NCBI GenBank assembly: GCA_001931875.2
Contig: MSJH02000548.1
Coordinates: forward strand, 1 to 34,976
Direction of reading: 5' to 3'
Source: Byssochlamys sp. IMV 00236
Taxonomy: Eukaryota > Ascomycota > Eurotiomycetes > Eurotiales > Thermoascaceae
Length of the DNA stretch: 34,976 nucleotides
Shown: piece after piece, positions 9,559 to 20,021 of the stretch
Layout: each line of letters starts with the position of its first letter
Position numbering within the stretch: position 1 is the stretch's first letter
The notes under the pieces: generated by a model
The model's input: only the letters and a program-made list of their open reading frames with translations
The model's database searches: none
Told to the model about the DNA's origin: nothing
Position numbers and translations under genes: made by a program

Positions 9559-9566
9559 TAATAAAC
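9559..9566 (+). terminator. Poly(A) signal-like AATAATAAA
   Basis: The sequence TTCAATAATAAAC lies about 60 bases after the stop of the acidic secreted protein gene, in the 145-base convergent gap with the minus-strand gene ending at 9646. Confidence 0.4.
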
Positions 9567-9645
9567 TTTTGCAAAGAAAGCTTTAGTTGTTTTTATAATT
9601 AACGAAAAAAATGCAATGAAAGCCCATTTTTTATTCAAGGTATGG

Positions 9646-11748
9646 TTATTTGTTACAAAGTGCATTCATAAATATTTGGTTTTCAACTTCTACGAGATCT
9701 GCAGCTACATGATTCGAAGAGCAGTCTACACTTTCTAATTTCTCTTCCCATGTTCTGGTCTCTCCCAGTATCTTCGTGTCCCAGATGATGGCATGAAGTT
9801 CCTCTTGAAATTTCTTACGCACTTCTATATCAAACACATCTAGCTTTGGCCCGCTCACCTGACGTTGACGACGATCACGATCGATACGGCAGCAATAATA
9901 CTGAGGAGTGCGATAGATGATCATAGTCTTGTTTAAGTCATAGTGATCTTTGATCTGTTGAATCAGCACGTCAACATCCTTAAGATAAGATTCAAGATTA
10001 GAAAATGCACTATCCCAATTGCCAAGAGAGAACACTGCGATGTCCGATATTTCTCCGTTGTCACGCACTGCTGTTTCCCAGGAAGGTTCGTTGAAATAAG
10101 TCAGTCCGTCCCACTTGTAAGAACTAATTTTGAACTTGTCCCCAGGATTTGCTCTTCTAATCTCTTGCTTATCCCATTCTGTCTTTCCTACCGCTCGCAC
10201 TTGAGCAGGCGAGTTGTTGATCTCAAGGTAGAAACGTCTAGCCCCTCCACTGAACCAATCCAAATTCCAGTAGGGTTCAAAGAAATCTTCGCAGTAACAG
10301 CTACGGGTTTGTTCGGGTACGATGAACCTATATTCTTGGGGTGAAGTGTATCCCTTGGGTTCTTCTTGGCGCTTGTGTAAGATCGTTGGTAACTTTTCTT
10401 CAGGGACAATGGGACCAGTGATGTGTTTGTGCCAATCCTTACACCACTGGCCGTGACTGACGAATTTCTTGATCGCCCGACGCATATTGGAATCACCATA
10501 AAGGTCTAGACCATGTGGGTACTTTTGCGATACACACCGATTGAATTGTTCATAAGACAGATGACGGTATCGACAGCTGTAAGGCGCCCAGTATTTACCA
10601 TGTCGAGTGAGGGCTAAGACTTGACTTGTAGAGTATTCTGTATGATTTGGCCAAGGCAACCAACGTCCAGGATGGTCAGAACCATTGCAAAGGGGAAGCT
10701 TGAGATGTTCCTTTAGTAGCTTTTCAGCTAGTGTTTCTTTCTTCTTTAGTTGAACTTTGCCTGTAGTGATTTTGCTAAATGGAAGTACGGGCATTTGGAG
10801 TGGTTCATATGTTGTCACTGGTCCATAGTCAAAGTTGTAGCGTCCTTCCACAAACTCTAACAAGCTTGAAAGTTCATATTCTGCGTCGTCTGCTGGTATA
10901 ATAAAGTCTGCCTCGTACATGTGCAGTCTTTTTCTTTCACGCAGTAATTCATTCCGTAACTTGGACCACTCTGGTAACTCACTGTTGACCTGTCTAAGCT
11001 CTCTTGATTTCATTCGTAACTGCTTATGTCCTAACCAGGGGTTCATAGTCAATGATGTGATTTCGTCTGTCTGAGTGTTTCTGAGAGTAGTCATCATTGT
11101 ATCCCACCAAGGATAGCTAATTTGTTCATGATTTGTTGGATAGGGTCGGTAGAACAGATTATAAGGATCGTGGGTGCCTTGATCCCTAAATGGCACAAGG
11201 GCTCGAATGCAGACACGATATCCCTTCTTTAATTTTGGCTGTTTTTCGAAAGGCAGGAAAACAAAAGGCTGGGAGAGATTCAATTCGACATCGTCTTCAA
11301 AGTAAACATTTGTATCAGCAATATCGAGATGATCTTTTACAATGCGACGTAGTATTGGATAAGGCGGTAACTGATTTTTACAAGCATAGGTATCTGGTTG
11401 AATTCTACTGGGTGCCTTTACCCATGGGCTTTGTTTTTTCTTTTGGATTTTGTTGATAGTATATTCTTGAATAACTTCTTTTGACCCAGCAAAAAGTTGA
11501 ACTATTTGATCTTCAATAGGGTATCTGTCTAAATCGATATAAACCAAGTCATCCTGACCTGGAACTGTAAAATTGATATTTCTAATTGGAGGATAAGTTT
11601 TATCATAAGGAAGAGTCTCTTCTTGAGTTGTCTTGAAAAAGAAAAACAATAAAAATAAGAGACTCGTAAATAAGAGAGCAACTATTTGACATTGTCTTTT
11701 TGATATTCGTCTTGAAAGAGGCTGTTCAAGCAGTGTATAAGCTGTCAT
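9646..11748 (-). CDS. Type II membrane PC-esterase/acyltransferase-like protein
   Basis: Intronless, 700 residues. A short cytosolic tail is followed by one transmembrane anchor at about 20-38 (CQIVALLFTSLLFLL), so a Golgi/ER lumenal enzyme is expected. The lumenal part begins with a domain containing conserved aromatic blocks (GYRVCIRALVPFRD, PWWDTMM). It ends with an SGNH-hydrolase-type PC-esterase domain: CNGSDHPGRWLPWP, WAPYSCRYR, the nucleophile motif GDSNMRR (Ser420), and a C-terminal Asp-x-x-x-x-His (VDCSSNH, about 675-680). This layout is shared with NXPE, Cas1p and plant TBL families, which transfer or remove acyl groups on glycans. The likely role is modification of wall or secreted polysaccharide; the substrate is unknown. 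It converges with the acidic protein gene. Confidence 0.75.
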   Translation of the reverse strand: MTAYTLLEQPLSRRISKRQCQIVALLFTSLLFLLFFFFKTTQEETLPYDKTYPPIRNINFTVPGQDDLVYIDLDRYPIEDQIVQLFAGSKEVIQEYTINKIQKKKQSPWVKAPSRIQPDTYACKNQLPPYPILRRIVKDHLDIADTNVYFEDDVELNLSQPFVFLPFEKQPKLKKGYRVCIRALVPFRDQGTHDPYNLFYRPYPTNHEQISYPWWDTMMTTLRNTQTDEITSLTMNPWLGHKQLRMKSRELRQVNSELPEWSKLRNELLRERKRLHMYEADFIIPADDAEYELSSLLEFVEGRYNFDYGPVTTYEPLQMPVLPFSKITTGKVQLKKKETLAEKLLKEHLKLPLCNGSDHPGRWLPWPNHTEYSTSQVLALTRHGKYWAPYSCRYRHLSYEQFNRCVSQKYPHGLDLYGDSNMRRAIKKFVSHGQWCKDWHKHITGPIVPEEKLPTILHKRQEEPKGYTSPQEYRFIVPEQTRSCYCEDFFEPYWNLDWFSGGARRFYLEINNSPAQVRAVGKTEWDKQEIRRANPGDKFKISSYKWDGLTYFNEPSWETAVRDNGEISDIAVFSLGNWDSAFSNLESYLKDVDVLIQQIKDHYDLNKTMIIYRTPQYYCCRIDRDRRQRQVSGPKLDVFDIEVRKKFQEELHAIIWDTKILGETRTWEEKLESVDCSSNHVAADLVEVENQIFMNALCNK

Positions 11749-11927
11749 GGACGAATATACACAAAGAAAAGAAGAAAAAAGGGTTAGTAAGTGATCAACT
11801 TAAAATAGAGCTTAAAATTGACTGAGATTAAAATGGACAACTAATTTCTTCAACTAAATCTTTAGCTTCTTATAGAATGGCTTGAGCTTGAAATAAGAAC
11901 AGAGCTGATAGTAGCTTCATGCTTCAT
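11749..11927. other. Promoter region of the PC-esterase-like gene
   Basis: AT-rich upstream sequence with A/G-rich stretches. No TATA box or coding sequence recognised. Confidence 0.3.
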
Positions 11928-12168
11928 ATAATCATATCTTGAACGACGAAGTTTCTACATATACGGCATTTAATTTACCAGCAAGCGAAATCAACCAATG
12001 GTTAATGTAACCTCAGAATTTAACAAGCGCGGCTTTTACTCTTTGCAACAGCGTCATTCATTCTTGGAAATACTTTATAACCTCAAGAACGAGGATATGA
12101 TTAAGATAGGCATTGAGATTGTCATTATGATCACAAAGAAAACTTCAAAGTTACGATGTGTTGGGTAA
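11928..12168 (+). pseudogene. Gene remnant, two overlapping frames
   Basis: Two protein-like plus-strand stretches follow each other in different frames. The first is ILNDEVSTYTAFNLPASEIN to a stop near 12009. The second is FNKRGFYSLQQRHSFLEILY through KIGIEIVIMITKKTSKL to a stop at 12166. Composition is helical and coding-like, but no start codon or consistent splice pair joins them. Probably a decayed gene of unknown family. Confidence 0.3.
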
Positions 12169-12533
12169 TATCGAACATTGTATTTTTGTACTACTTGATT
12201 CTATATTTAAGAGTGCCTGAAGGGATCTCTTTCTTTTTCTGCTCGATACATTATGAATAACATTGCTTATTTTATGATCTCCTACTAACAATACTACTGA
12301 GGTTAATTATATAATGTGGCAATTAATTTCAATTATAATAAACATAGACACCACATACATATATGAATAGATCGCCAAATTTTGGACGCAGGCACTTGAT
12401 TTTTATGGAGGAGCCTTTGTCTAAATCTATTTTCAAAACATAAATACAGCAATTATACCAAATAATCGATAAAGAAGATGTCAGACTAAAAAGTTTATTT
12501 AAAATTATAGTTATGGTACAATTTATTGCAGAA
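12169..12533. other. AT-rich gap, no gene seen
   Basis: Low-complexity AT-rich sequence between two gene remnants. Nothing recognised. Confidence 0.3.
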
Positions 12534-13293
12534 AACAGGTATCCAAGTCTCATCAAGTTCAGTAATCAGCAGCCGGAAACAGTAAAGAATCATATCAAGC
12601 ATTTTAATACTCAAGAGGATGCGAAAAAAAAAAAAATCTACAGCACAAAATGAAAGTGGCGTTTCATAATATTAAGGGCAAAAAAAAAAGAGAGGACCAG
12701 GTTTAAATGTGAACTTGGGTAGTCTTTTTGCAGCAGCTAAGGCTGAGGACACTATAGTAACAGGGAGCTGAAATACGTTGGGTACATCAGTAAAAACCAC
12801 TAGTCTTCAATTGAGAGTAGGATCAGAAGTAATTATATATTTTAATATAATACTATTAAGTTTTCAAGTGCTAATTGTGTTTCATAGAGTAATATACAAC
12901 CTGAGAATGCGACAACGGAAGAAGCCATGTCAGAAGAAGACTTAAATGAGGAAAATTCAACAAGTATTATGACACAGCAAGTAGAACCCGACGATTATAT
13001 TCTTGAAAATGGATTCAACATATCAGCACGTTTCAGACTGTTCAATTTAGAATCAAACAAACGATCAAAAGAGCCAGGGTTCTACATCAAATATTGTAAG
13101 CTCAATTACTTTCACAATAACACAAAGATATACTTCTAACAATAATTATTTAAGTTCTTGTCTCACGTGTTATTACTTAAAGAGAATGAGCATGAAAATT
13201 TAAATATTCTACACAAAATTTTACTTCAAAAATACGTTGACAAAAATTCAGTAATGGAAACAACAACATTCAACAGCATTGTATCAGTACTAT
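12534..13293 (+). pseudogene. Decayed multi-exon gene of unknown family
   Basis: Plus-strand protein-like pieces in shifting frames are IKFSNQQPETVKNHIKHFNT, NVNLGSLFAAAKAEDTIVTG (followed by an in-frame TGA), then across a plausible intron (about 12830-12887) SNIQPENATTEEAMSEEDLN through EPDDYILENGFNISARFRLF. After another intron-like stretch with a TTCTAAC branch site comes FLSHVLLLKENEHENLNILH to a stop near 13293. Poly-A runs at about 12626 and 12680 may have caused frameshifts. It is recognisable as former coding sequence but not assignable. It may be one unit with the remnant at 11928-12168. Confidence 0.35.
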
Positions 13294-13851
13294 GAGTAAG
13301 TCAATGCTAAACACGACTTAATAGTCAACGCGCCACATAGAATGTGGTTGTTTTTCGCTTCGGTGAGGACTTAATGATTTCTACAGGTAAAAAAAAAAAC
13401 CATCACTTTGGTCATTTAGCATGTCTGAAAACTAATGTTCTTTTATATCTGAATTTCCTTTTTTATTTCGTCCAAAAAGGTAAGCAAATGTTTGAAAATT
13501 AATTTGATTCGCCCCAAAAAATTAACATTCAGCAAGGTCTACTTTCCCAAGGAAATCATCTTGAATGGAACACTCTCAATAACTTTCTGATTACTTTACT
13601 CCTGTTCTTGAATCCAAAAGAGTTTTTAATGTCTCTTATTCTTCAGACAGTGTTTCTTTATTGCTTTAACGCTTAATAAGACACTTGATCTTATTTAAAG
13701 ATCGAGAAATGATATAAAAATGGCAAATTCAGAAGGTCAACGTTGTTCTGCGTCAACTTTTACCCATTTCCTTTACTTGATCCAAGTGTAACAAAATCTT
13801 TAATTGTTGTACCTTGCTAAATTCTTCTTCTTCTTCTCCACTTGAATAACG
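13294..13851. other. Upstream region of the MFS transporter gene
   Basis: AT-rich. Contains a perfect 6-bp stem hairpin (CCACAT-AGA-ATGTGG, near 13334-13348) and a possible TATA element (TATAAAAA at 13713-13720, 132 bases before the ATG). A CTT-repeat leader lies at 13824-13835. No gene seen. Confidence 0.35.
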
Positions 13852-15401
13852 ATGTCAACAAATGAAGATACAACCAAGTCACAGCATAGTGATGAAAGAA
13901 CAGTTCAATCATCCGTAGAGCACGAAGAGCACTATCCACCTGTATTAGAATATGCACCCTTTCCCGCCTTGGGATCCCTTGAAGAAATTACGCAAACATT
14001 ATCCAGAACAAAGACAGACCATAGCACTAAAGCAACTGATAGTAAAGAAGAGTCACCAGAACCCGAATTTAAACAAGAGGCATATCATACTGAAGGCCTA
14101 CGGAATCCTGGATGGCTCTCGGTCATTTCCTGTTTTCTTGTAAATTTTTTTGTATTCGGAACCGTCTTTTCCTGGGGAAATTATCAAAAGATGTAAAAGA
14201 GATGATTAGCACTCCTTAAAGTCGACTAATACATATATCTAGATATGTAAATGAAATCTATGCTGGTAAGACAGATCTATTTCGAATTGCCTTTGTTGGC
14301 ACATCTGCAAATTCGATGTTATTAGGCTTGGGGGTTTTTATGACGCCTGTTATTCAAAAACTCGGATTTCGAGGAACGATGGTGATCGGCACAATTCTTA
14401 CGCCGCTTGGATTGATCCTGGCAAGTTTTGCTACTGAGCTTTGGCATATCTATCTATCTCAGGGCATCTTGTATGGGTTTGGTTCTGCCTTTGTATTTTC
14501 ACCTTCAGTTACCTTGCCTTCACAATGGTTTACTAAACGGAGAGCATTAGCAACTGGACTTGCAGTCAGTGGATCAGGCATAGGTGGCGTCTGTCTGTCG
14601 CCCATGACACAAAGCTTGATTGCAAATATCGGATATCGCAATTCATTACGAGTACAGGGCGCCTTTGGTTTCGGTCTACTCTGCATTTCAACTGCCCTTG
14701 CCAATTCACGTTACAGACCGCCTCCTATGAAGGGAGGGAAAAATAAATGGTACCATGTGTTTGACTTGAGTCTTATGAATACAAGGTACATTCTACTTCT
14801 TGCCTTCAGTTTCTTTGTACCTTTTGGTTATGTCACGCCTTTCTTCTTGGCTCCTCAATTTACTGAGCATCTTGGTTTAGGCGCATCTGCGGGTGCGGCC
14901 ATGATCTCCGTTATGTCGGCGACAAATGCTATTTGCCGTATCGCGTTAGGCTATCTTGCAGATCGCGTTGGAAGGTTTAATACCATGTTTACATTTACTT
15001 TTTTGGCAGGTAAGAAAATAACAAACAAGAATTGAATACAAAAAGTTAAATATTATAAAGCACTATTTACCATGATCCTCTGGCAATTCTCCATTACTTA
15101 TGCCTCTTTTATTGCCTTTTGTGTTCTTTACGGTTTGACAGCAGGCGGTTTTGTTTCCTTATTACCTGTGACCACAGCAGATATTGTTGGAGTGGAAAAC
15201 ATTCAACGTGGGCTTGGTATGGCTTATATGACAACCGTATTTGGTAACCTAGTAGGAACACCAGTGATAGGAAAGCTATTGAATGCTTACAACTGGACAG
15301 CTGCTATTCAATTTGGAGGTTCTGTGACGATGGTATCTGCCATCATTATGTTTATTTTACGTATGATCATGGCTAATGGAAAGCTTTTTGTGAAAGTTTA
15401 A
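13852..15401 (+). CDS. MFS monocarboxylate-type transporter
   Basis: Plasma or vacuolar membrane permease of the major facilitator superfamily, closest in pattern to fungal MCT/Mch-like proteins. Three exons, 13852-14192, 14243-15009 and 15061-15401, give 482 residues. A hydrophilic acidic N-terminus (about 1-85) precedes twelve hydrophobic segments. Marks are NPGWLSVISCFLVNFFVFGT (TM1), the exon 1/2 junction rebuilding YQKIYVNEIYAG, GILYGFGSAFVFSPSV, QWFTKRRALATGLAVSGSG (MCT-like loop), and GYLADRVGRF between TM8 and TM9, a typical MFS signature. The substrate (short carboxylates are the family guess) cannot be read from sequence. Both introns are about 50 bases. Confidence 0.88.
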
Positions 15402-15706
15402 GCCTGTAAAAGTAAATAAAAAGGATACCCCTCAAATCAAGCTTCTTTATTATTATCATCATCTTTTATGTTCTAGACTTTATTTTTCTTTAAAGACATA
15501 TTACGTACACCTTGAAACGGATCAATTGATTGCTCAACTTGTAGTCATTTGTTCTAGTTGACAGTAGATAAAACGTAGAGTTGCTGATGAATTGAAGAAC
15601 GCTGAGGCTGAAAATGCGCATGTGTATATTTCAATTTCCAACCTTTTGTGTATAGGCTTTCTTTCTTTCTTTATTTTCTATATTTATACAATCACATAAT
15701 AATAAC

Positions 15707-18449
15707 ATGGATGGAAATGACGCCTTCTCGAGGATATTAGAGACAAAGCGTAGACCACAATCACGTCAAAGTATAAACAGGCTTTCGCGTGTATTTGAAC
15801 CAAGTCATCTTGATAAGCCAACTCCACCATCGAAACCTCCTTTGCTAAGGGAGCAAATAATAGACGAAGCTCCACTTACCTTTAAAGACATTCGTGCGAA
15901 ATTTCAAAACGAGTCAAGTATACCTATTCAACCTAAGGTTATTACAACATAAACTCTCCGAGAGAGCGTGTATTAACTTGCCTTACTAGACCCACTATCG
16001 ACCACCAATACCTTTGAAACCCTCCAAGACAGGACCAGCATTACCCGAGAAAGTGATTATACCTGCTAGAACCGGTCCACCTACTTTACCCACCAAACCC
16101 AAATTAAGAAATGAAATGGCTGAGCAATCTCGATCACGACCAGACACTTCTTTACATATGCCCAACGTTATTCCTCGCACAGAAACTGGAAATAGTAGCG
16201 TCGTGAGCACATCCTCTACTTCCAGTTCACAATACTCAAACAAGAAAGGCTGGCATTCGAGTATGATTAGCAGTTGGTTTAGTAGCAGTAGTAGTAGTAA
16301 TAATAACACCTCTCAACAGCAACAAGAGGCACTCAAGAATTCTATACGAAGGCAGCCTACAACCGAAACAGTAGATTCGTTTGGTACAGTATCACCTCAA
16401 GTCACAGGATCAAAGCGTAAAAAGGTCATGACAGAGTTGCTTGAGACAGAAAGAGCCTATCAAAAGGATATGTCACTACTAAAGGAGATATACTATGATC
16501 AAGCTGTAGAGTGTCTTTCAAGATCAGATGTACGGCATTTATTCAGTAACCTGTTGGATATTGTCGAGTTTGAAAAGTCATTTGTGGTCTTACTCGAACA
16601 CTCATATGAACAGGATACGATAGGAACAGCTTTTAGAGAATCAGTAAGACTCAACAATTTACTCCATTGTTTCACTTACTTTTGTATCTTTAGATGCGTA
16701 CCATAGACAGTATTTATAGTGACTACTGCAAGAGGCACGAAGATTCTGTGATAAGATTACAGGAACTGGAGACACAGGCAGAAGCTCAGGCATTTTTATA
16801 TGTAAGCTGCTGAAAAACTAAAAAGTAGTATGTCCAGAATAACTAAAAAAGAACAACTCTTTTTTTTAATAATGTGAATAGAAATGTCAAGAGCAGCTTC
16901 AGGGGAAAACAACTAGCTGGGATCTAGGCAGTTTACTGATCAAACCTGTGCAGAGAGTTCTCAAATATCCACTGTTATTAAGAGAAATCTTGACACTTAC
17001 CTCACCAACACATTTGGATCACGATGATCTTGCTTCTGCGCTCAAGGAAATAGAAGAAGTGGCAGAGAATATTAATGAGATCAAGAGAAGAAAGGATATT
17101 GTGGAGAAAATAGTCGGTGATAAAAAGAAGACAGATATTAATGTAAGGGAAACAAATGCTTGAACGGGAGAGATTAGAAAAACTAATTTTTTTATTAGGT
17201 GGTGTAAGATGACCGTGTGTATGACGATTTATATACAAAAGACTCATTTGTTTTCATAGGCATGGTATCAACAAAAAATTCACGAGACGTGCTCAGCGTT
17301 TGAAGCAAGCAACAGGCTTTGCTGTGGAACCAACCCACGATATACTGTTTGAAGCACTACATACAAAATTTGAAGAACAGCAAGAGAACATTCGACAGTT
17401 GGCTAGAGACGTACAGGGCTGGGTGCGACATATAAAGATCATGTTTGATAATCTACATCAACTTGCATGTAGCTTTGATACATTTTACAGCTCCTGGGGC
17501 GGTGTTCGAGTGAAGAGCATGTCAAACATACAAGAGTTTAGTAAAATGGCATCTCACTTATCAGCATCGCTATCTAGAGAATTAGTAAGAAAAAGAGTTA
17601 TAACAATAATATGGCTTATTTACTCTGATTAGGATAATGATGTCCGTGGGTTTGTCTATAGTCGCATTGACGAATTCTTAAAGGTGTTTGAAAATCCAGC
17701 TCAAGTGATTCATAAACGGTCATTGAAGATGATAGATTATGATCGGGTGCGAGATATGAAATCAAAGGGAGATATTCCAGACAAAGCACTTCAAGAGTCT
17801 GCTGATGCCTACGTTTCTATCAATGCACAACTTGTGGAGGAACTTCCCAAGTTCTTTGAATTGACTGCCAAGTATTTTGATATTCTCGTCGGTGGATTAG
17901 CCCATGTTCAAACCAAGTTTTATAAACTCATGCAACGAGAATGGACAAAGCTAGTCGAGCAGCATTTGGGAGAGAAGGCAGCGTCAGGCTATACGGAGAT
18001 TATCACAAAATACATGCAGCAGTATGAAAGACTACAGGTCATTGCTGATCAAATTGATATACTGCATCCTGATCGTTATGTAACAAGAACAGAAAGTAGT
18101 TCTTCTTTTGATCAACGATCTTTACGTTCTTTACACTCATTAAATTCTACGGGTAAACTACATCTTTTGCTCAGGAACAACACATTATAACTATTTATCT
18201 GTAGCATCTAACAAAGTCTACACATCCCAACCAAGTTTTACATCACAGGAAAACTCTCCACATGACTTTGAATGTGTGGTGCTTTATGATTATCAGCCAT
18301 ATGAAAAAGACAAGTTGAATGTGAAAAGGGGTGATATCCTAGTTGTACATCAAGACGATGATCACCTGGATCCAGACTGGTGGTATGGAACAGTTAAAGA
18401 TAGTAACTCGTCTGGTTGGGTTCCTATTAATTATTGCCAGAGACTGTAA
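15707..18449 (+). CDS. RhoGEF with DH, BAR and SH3 domains (Tuba-like)
   Basis: Exchange factor for Rho/Cdc42-type GTPases that can bind curved membrane, like animal DNMBP/Tuba. Exons are 15707-15937, 15990-16643, 16694-16801, 16882-17142, 17199-17203, 17260-17584, 17633-18152 and 18205-18449, together 782 residues. Residues 1-215 are disordered, with proline stretches and a Ser run. The DH domain is about 218-418 (MTELLETERAYQKDM; LLIKPVQRVLKYPLLLREI). The BAR-type coiled coil is about 420-675 (HGINKKFTRRAQRLKQATG onward). The C-terminal SH3 is about 721-782 (VVLYDYQPY, DWWYGT, WVPINY). The frame between DH and BAR closes only if a 5-base exon, GTGGT, is included. Probable role is polarity, endocytosis and actin control. 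Confidence 0.88.
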
Positions 18450-18764
18450 TACATTGTATATATAATATAATATATATATATATATATATGTATAATTGAT
18501 ATGTAAAATATATATATATATATAAACAAGCCCTTTTGTACATAACAATAACCTAAAATAATAACTACGTAATAAAACAATCGTATCCAACCTTACAAAA
18601 TTGTGATAAATAGTCTCTTGTCAATTCAACAATTCATAAATCTTCATATCCTTTAACTTTAACTGACCCATTTTAACTTGAATGCCACGCTCGTTTAATA
18701 TAATGATCATTTATTTCATAAACATGTTGATCAAAAATAATGTTTAGGAGGGGGGAAGGAGAGG
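18450..18764. repeat. AT dinucleotide-rich intergenic stretch
   Basis: Two TA/AT microsatellites (about 18456-18490 and 18507-18524) follow directly on the RhoGEF stop codon. The rest is AT-rich 3' flank. No gene seen. Confidence 0.5.
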
Positions 18765-18960
18765 TTAGATTAGCGCAAAAGAGGAGCAAAAGTTTATCAA
18801 TTGGATTGATAGACAAAACATACATGTCAGCCAAAATAGATTTTCTGTCAAAAAAAAGGGGGGGTAGAATACACAGAGCCATACCTAAAGTAGAATAGAT
18901 CACTTCCATGAGTTTATAGGAGTAAACAACGTTCAAGGCATCAGGAGGAACAAGCTTCAT
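18765..18960 (-). CDS. Possible 51-residue spliced small protein
   Basis: Minus-strand exon 18960-18885 (MKLVPPDALNVVYSYKLMEV...) ends at a good GTATGG donor. The acceptor TTTTTTTTGACAG leads into exon 18844-18765, keeping frame to a TAA. The intron is 40 bases. The C-terminal half (FWLTCMFCLSIQLINF) is hydrophobic and could be a membrane tail. I do not recognise it. Without the splice the frame also stays open, to about 18673. Short length and lack of homologue knowledge keep confidence low. Confidence 0.3.
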
Positions 18961-19105
18961 AATATGTAAGGAGAAGTTGCTCTAAAGCATCAGGTTTTCA
19001 AAGGAAAAAGTATTCGCTCTTTACTGCCTCCCTGAACATGATCACCTTTTTTATCATTACTTCTTCTTCTTGTTTCCTTATTATTATCTCCTTAAAGAAA
19101 ATGGA

Positions 19106-19113
19106 TATAAATG
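19106..19113 (+). promoter_or_regulatory. TATA-like element (TATAAATG)
   Basis: 71 bases upstream of the ATG of the KRE9-like gene at 19177, with a pyrimidine-rich leader in between. Confidence 0.4.
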
Positions 19114-19176
19114 TGAATTCATGATCCTAGAAAACAAAAACTCTTGTCTTTTCATTTACAACATCTATTTTTTAAT

Positions 19177-19855
19177 ATGAAGCTCGCTGCATTACTCGCC
19201 TCTGCTGCTTACCTTGCCTCTTTTGTCTCTGCACAAACTGCCATCGTGTCTATTACATCTCCTTTGGCAAATACTCGTGTCAAGGCTGGGACTGAAGTGA
19301 TTATCTCCTGGGTCAATCCAAAGGTGCCCACTATCCCTCAGATCGTTTTGGCTAAAGGTCCTGCTACTGCCCTTCAACCACTTATGACTATTGCTACTAA
19401 TGTAAACGCTAATGATATGAAATATGTTTGGAAAGTCCCCAAGGAGCTTCCTGAAGGCAATGACTGTAAGTAATAAGCAGTCTATTTTAGGTTTTCATGC
19501 ATAACAAATATATTCTTTAGATGCTTTTGAACTTGGTACCTCTCCAGACATTGCTTTCACGGGTGCTTTCACCATCGAAGGTGGAACTGGTGGCCCTCTT
19601 CCTGCTCAAAGCTCTTCTGATTCTTCTCCCTCTGCAAACTCTGCCCCAGCTTCTTCTTCTTCTTCTTCTACTAATAGTAACACCAACAATTCTGGTGCAG
19701 TAGCTACTCCTGCCTCTGTTTCATCTACTTCCAGCCAAACTTCACAAGGTGCTGGAGCCTCTCACGCTTCTTCTGCTTCTCAGAATAGCAGCCCAGCTCA
19801 GGTTATGGTTGCCGTTGGTTTGGCTGCTATTGTTGCTGCCCAACACTTGTTATAA
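19177..19855 (+). CDS. KRE9/KNH1-like GPI-anchored cell-wall protein
   Basis: Secreted wall or plasma-membrane protein. Exons 19177-19465 and 19521-19855 give 207 residues. The signal peptide is MKLAALLASAAYLASFVSA, with cleavage before Gln. A single beta-sandwich domain (about 22-125) with ITSPLANTRVKAGTEVIISW and FTGAFTIEG fits the N-terminal domain of the KRE9/KNH1 family. A Ser/Thr-rich stalk (about 130-185) has many expected O-glycosylation sites. The end is hydrophobic (MVAVGLAAIVAAQHLL), preceded by small Ser/Asn residues, as expected for GPI attachment. It lacks the C-terminal KRE9 domain, so it belongs to the short single-domain group common in fungi. Role in beta-glucan assembly is inferred from family only. 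Confidence 0.8.
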
Positions 19856-20021
19856 TTCAAAGTATTACTATATTATTGTATGTAATTCGTCTTTTTTGCT
19901 CTCTAATAAATCTCACTCATAAATTGTAAAAAGACATACAAAAAGTCGTGCCTGCATTTAAAAGTGAGACTTTTTCATATTTTTTTCTTCTTCTAATCAC
20001 TACGCAATCCTTTATATAGAA

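Noticed and set aside
10188..10499. Minus-strand second-frame ORF inside the PC-esterase-like gene
   Set aside because: Out-of-frame shadow of a 700-codon uninterrupted gene.
13334..13348. Perfect hairpin CCACAT-AGA-ATGTGG as an RNA gene or terminator
   Set aside because: A 6-bp stem in AT-rich DNA is expected by chance; no further structure seen.
18339..18590. Minus-strand frame over the TA repeats
   Set aside because: Encoded largely by the AT microsatellite and antisense to the SH3 exon.
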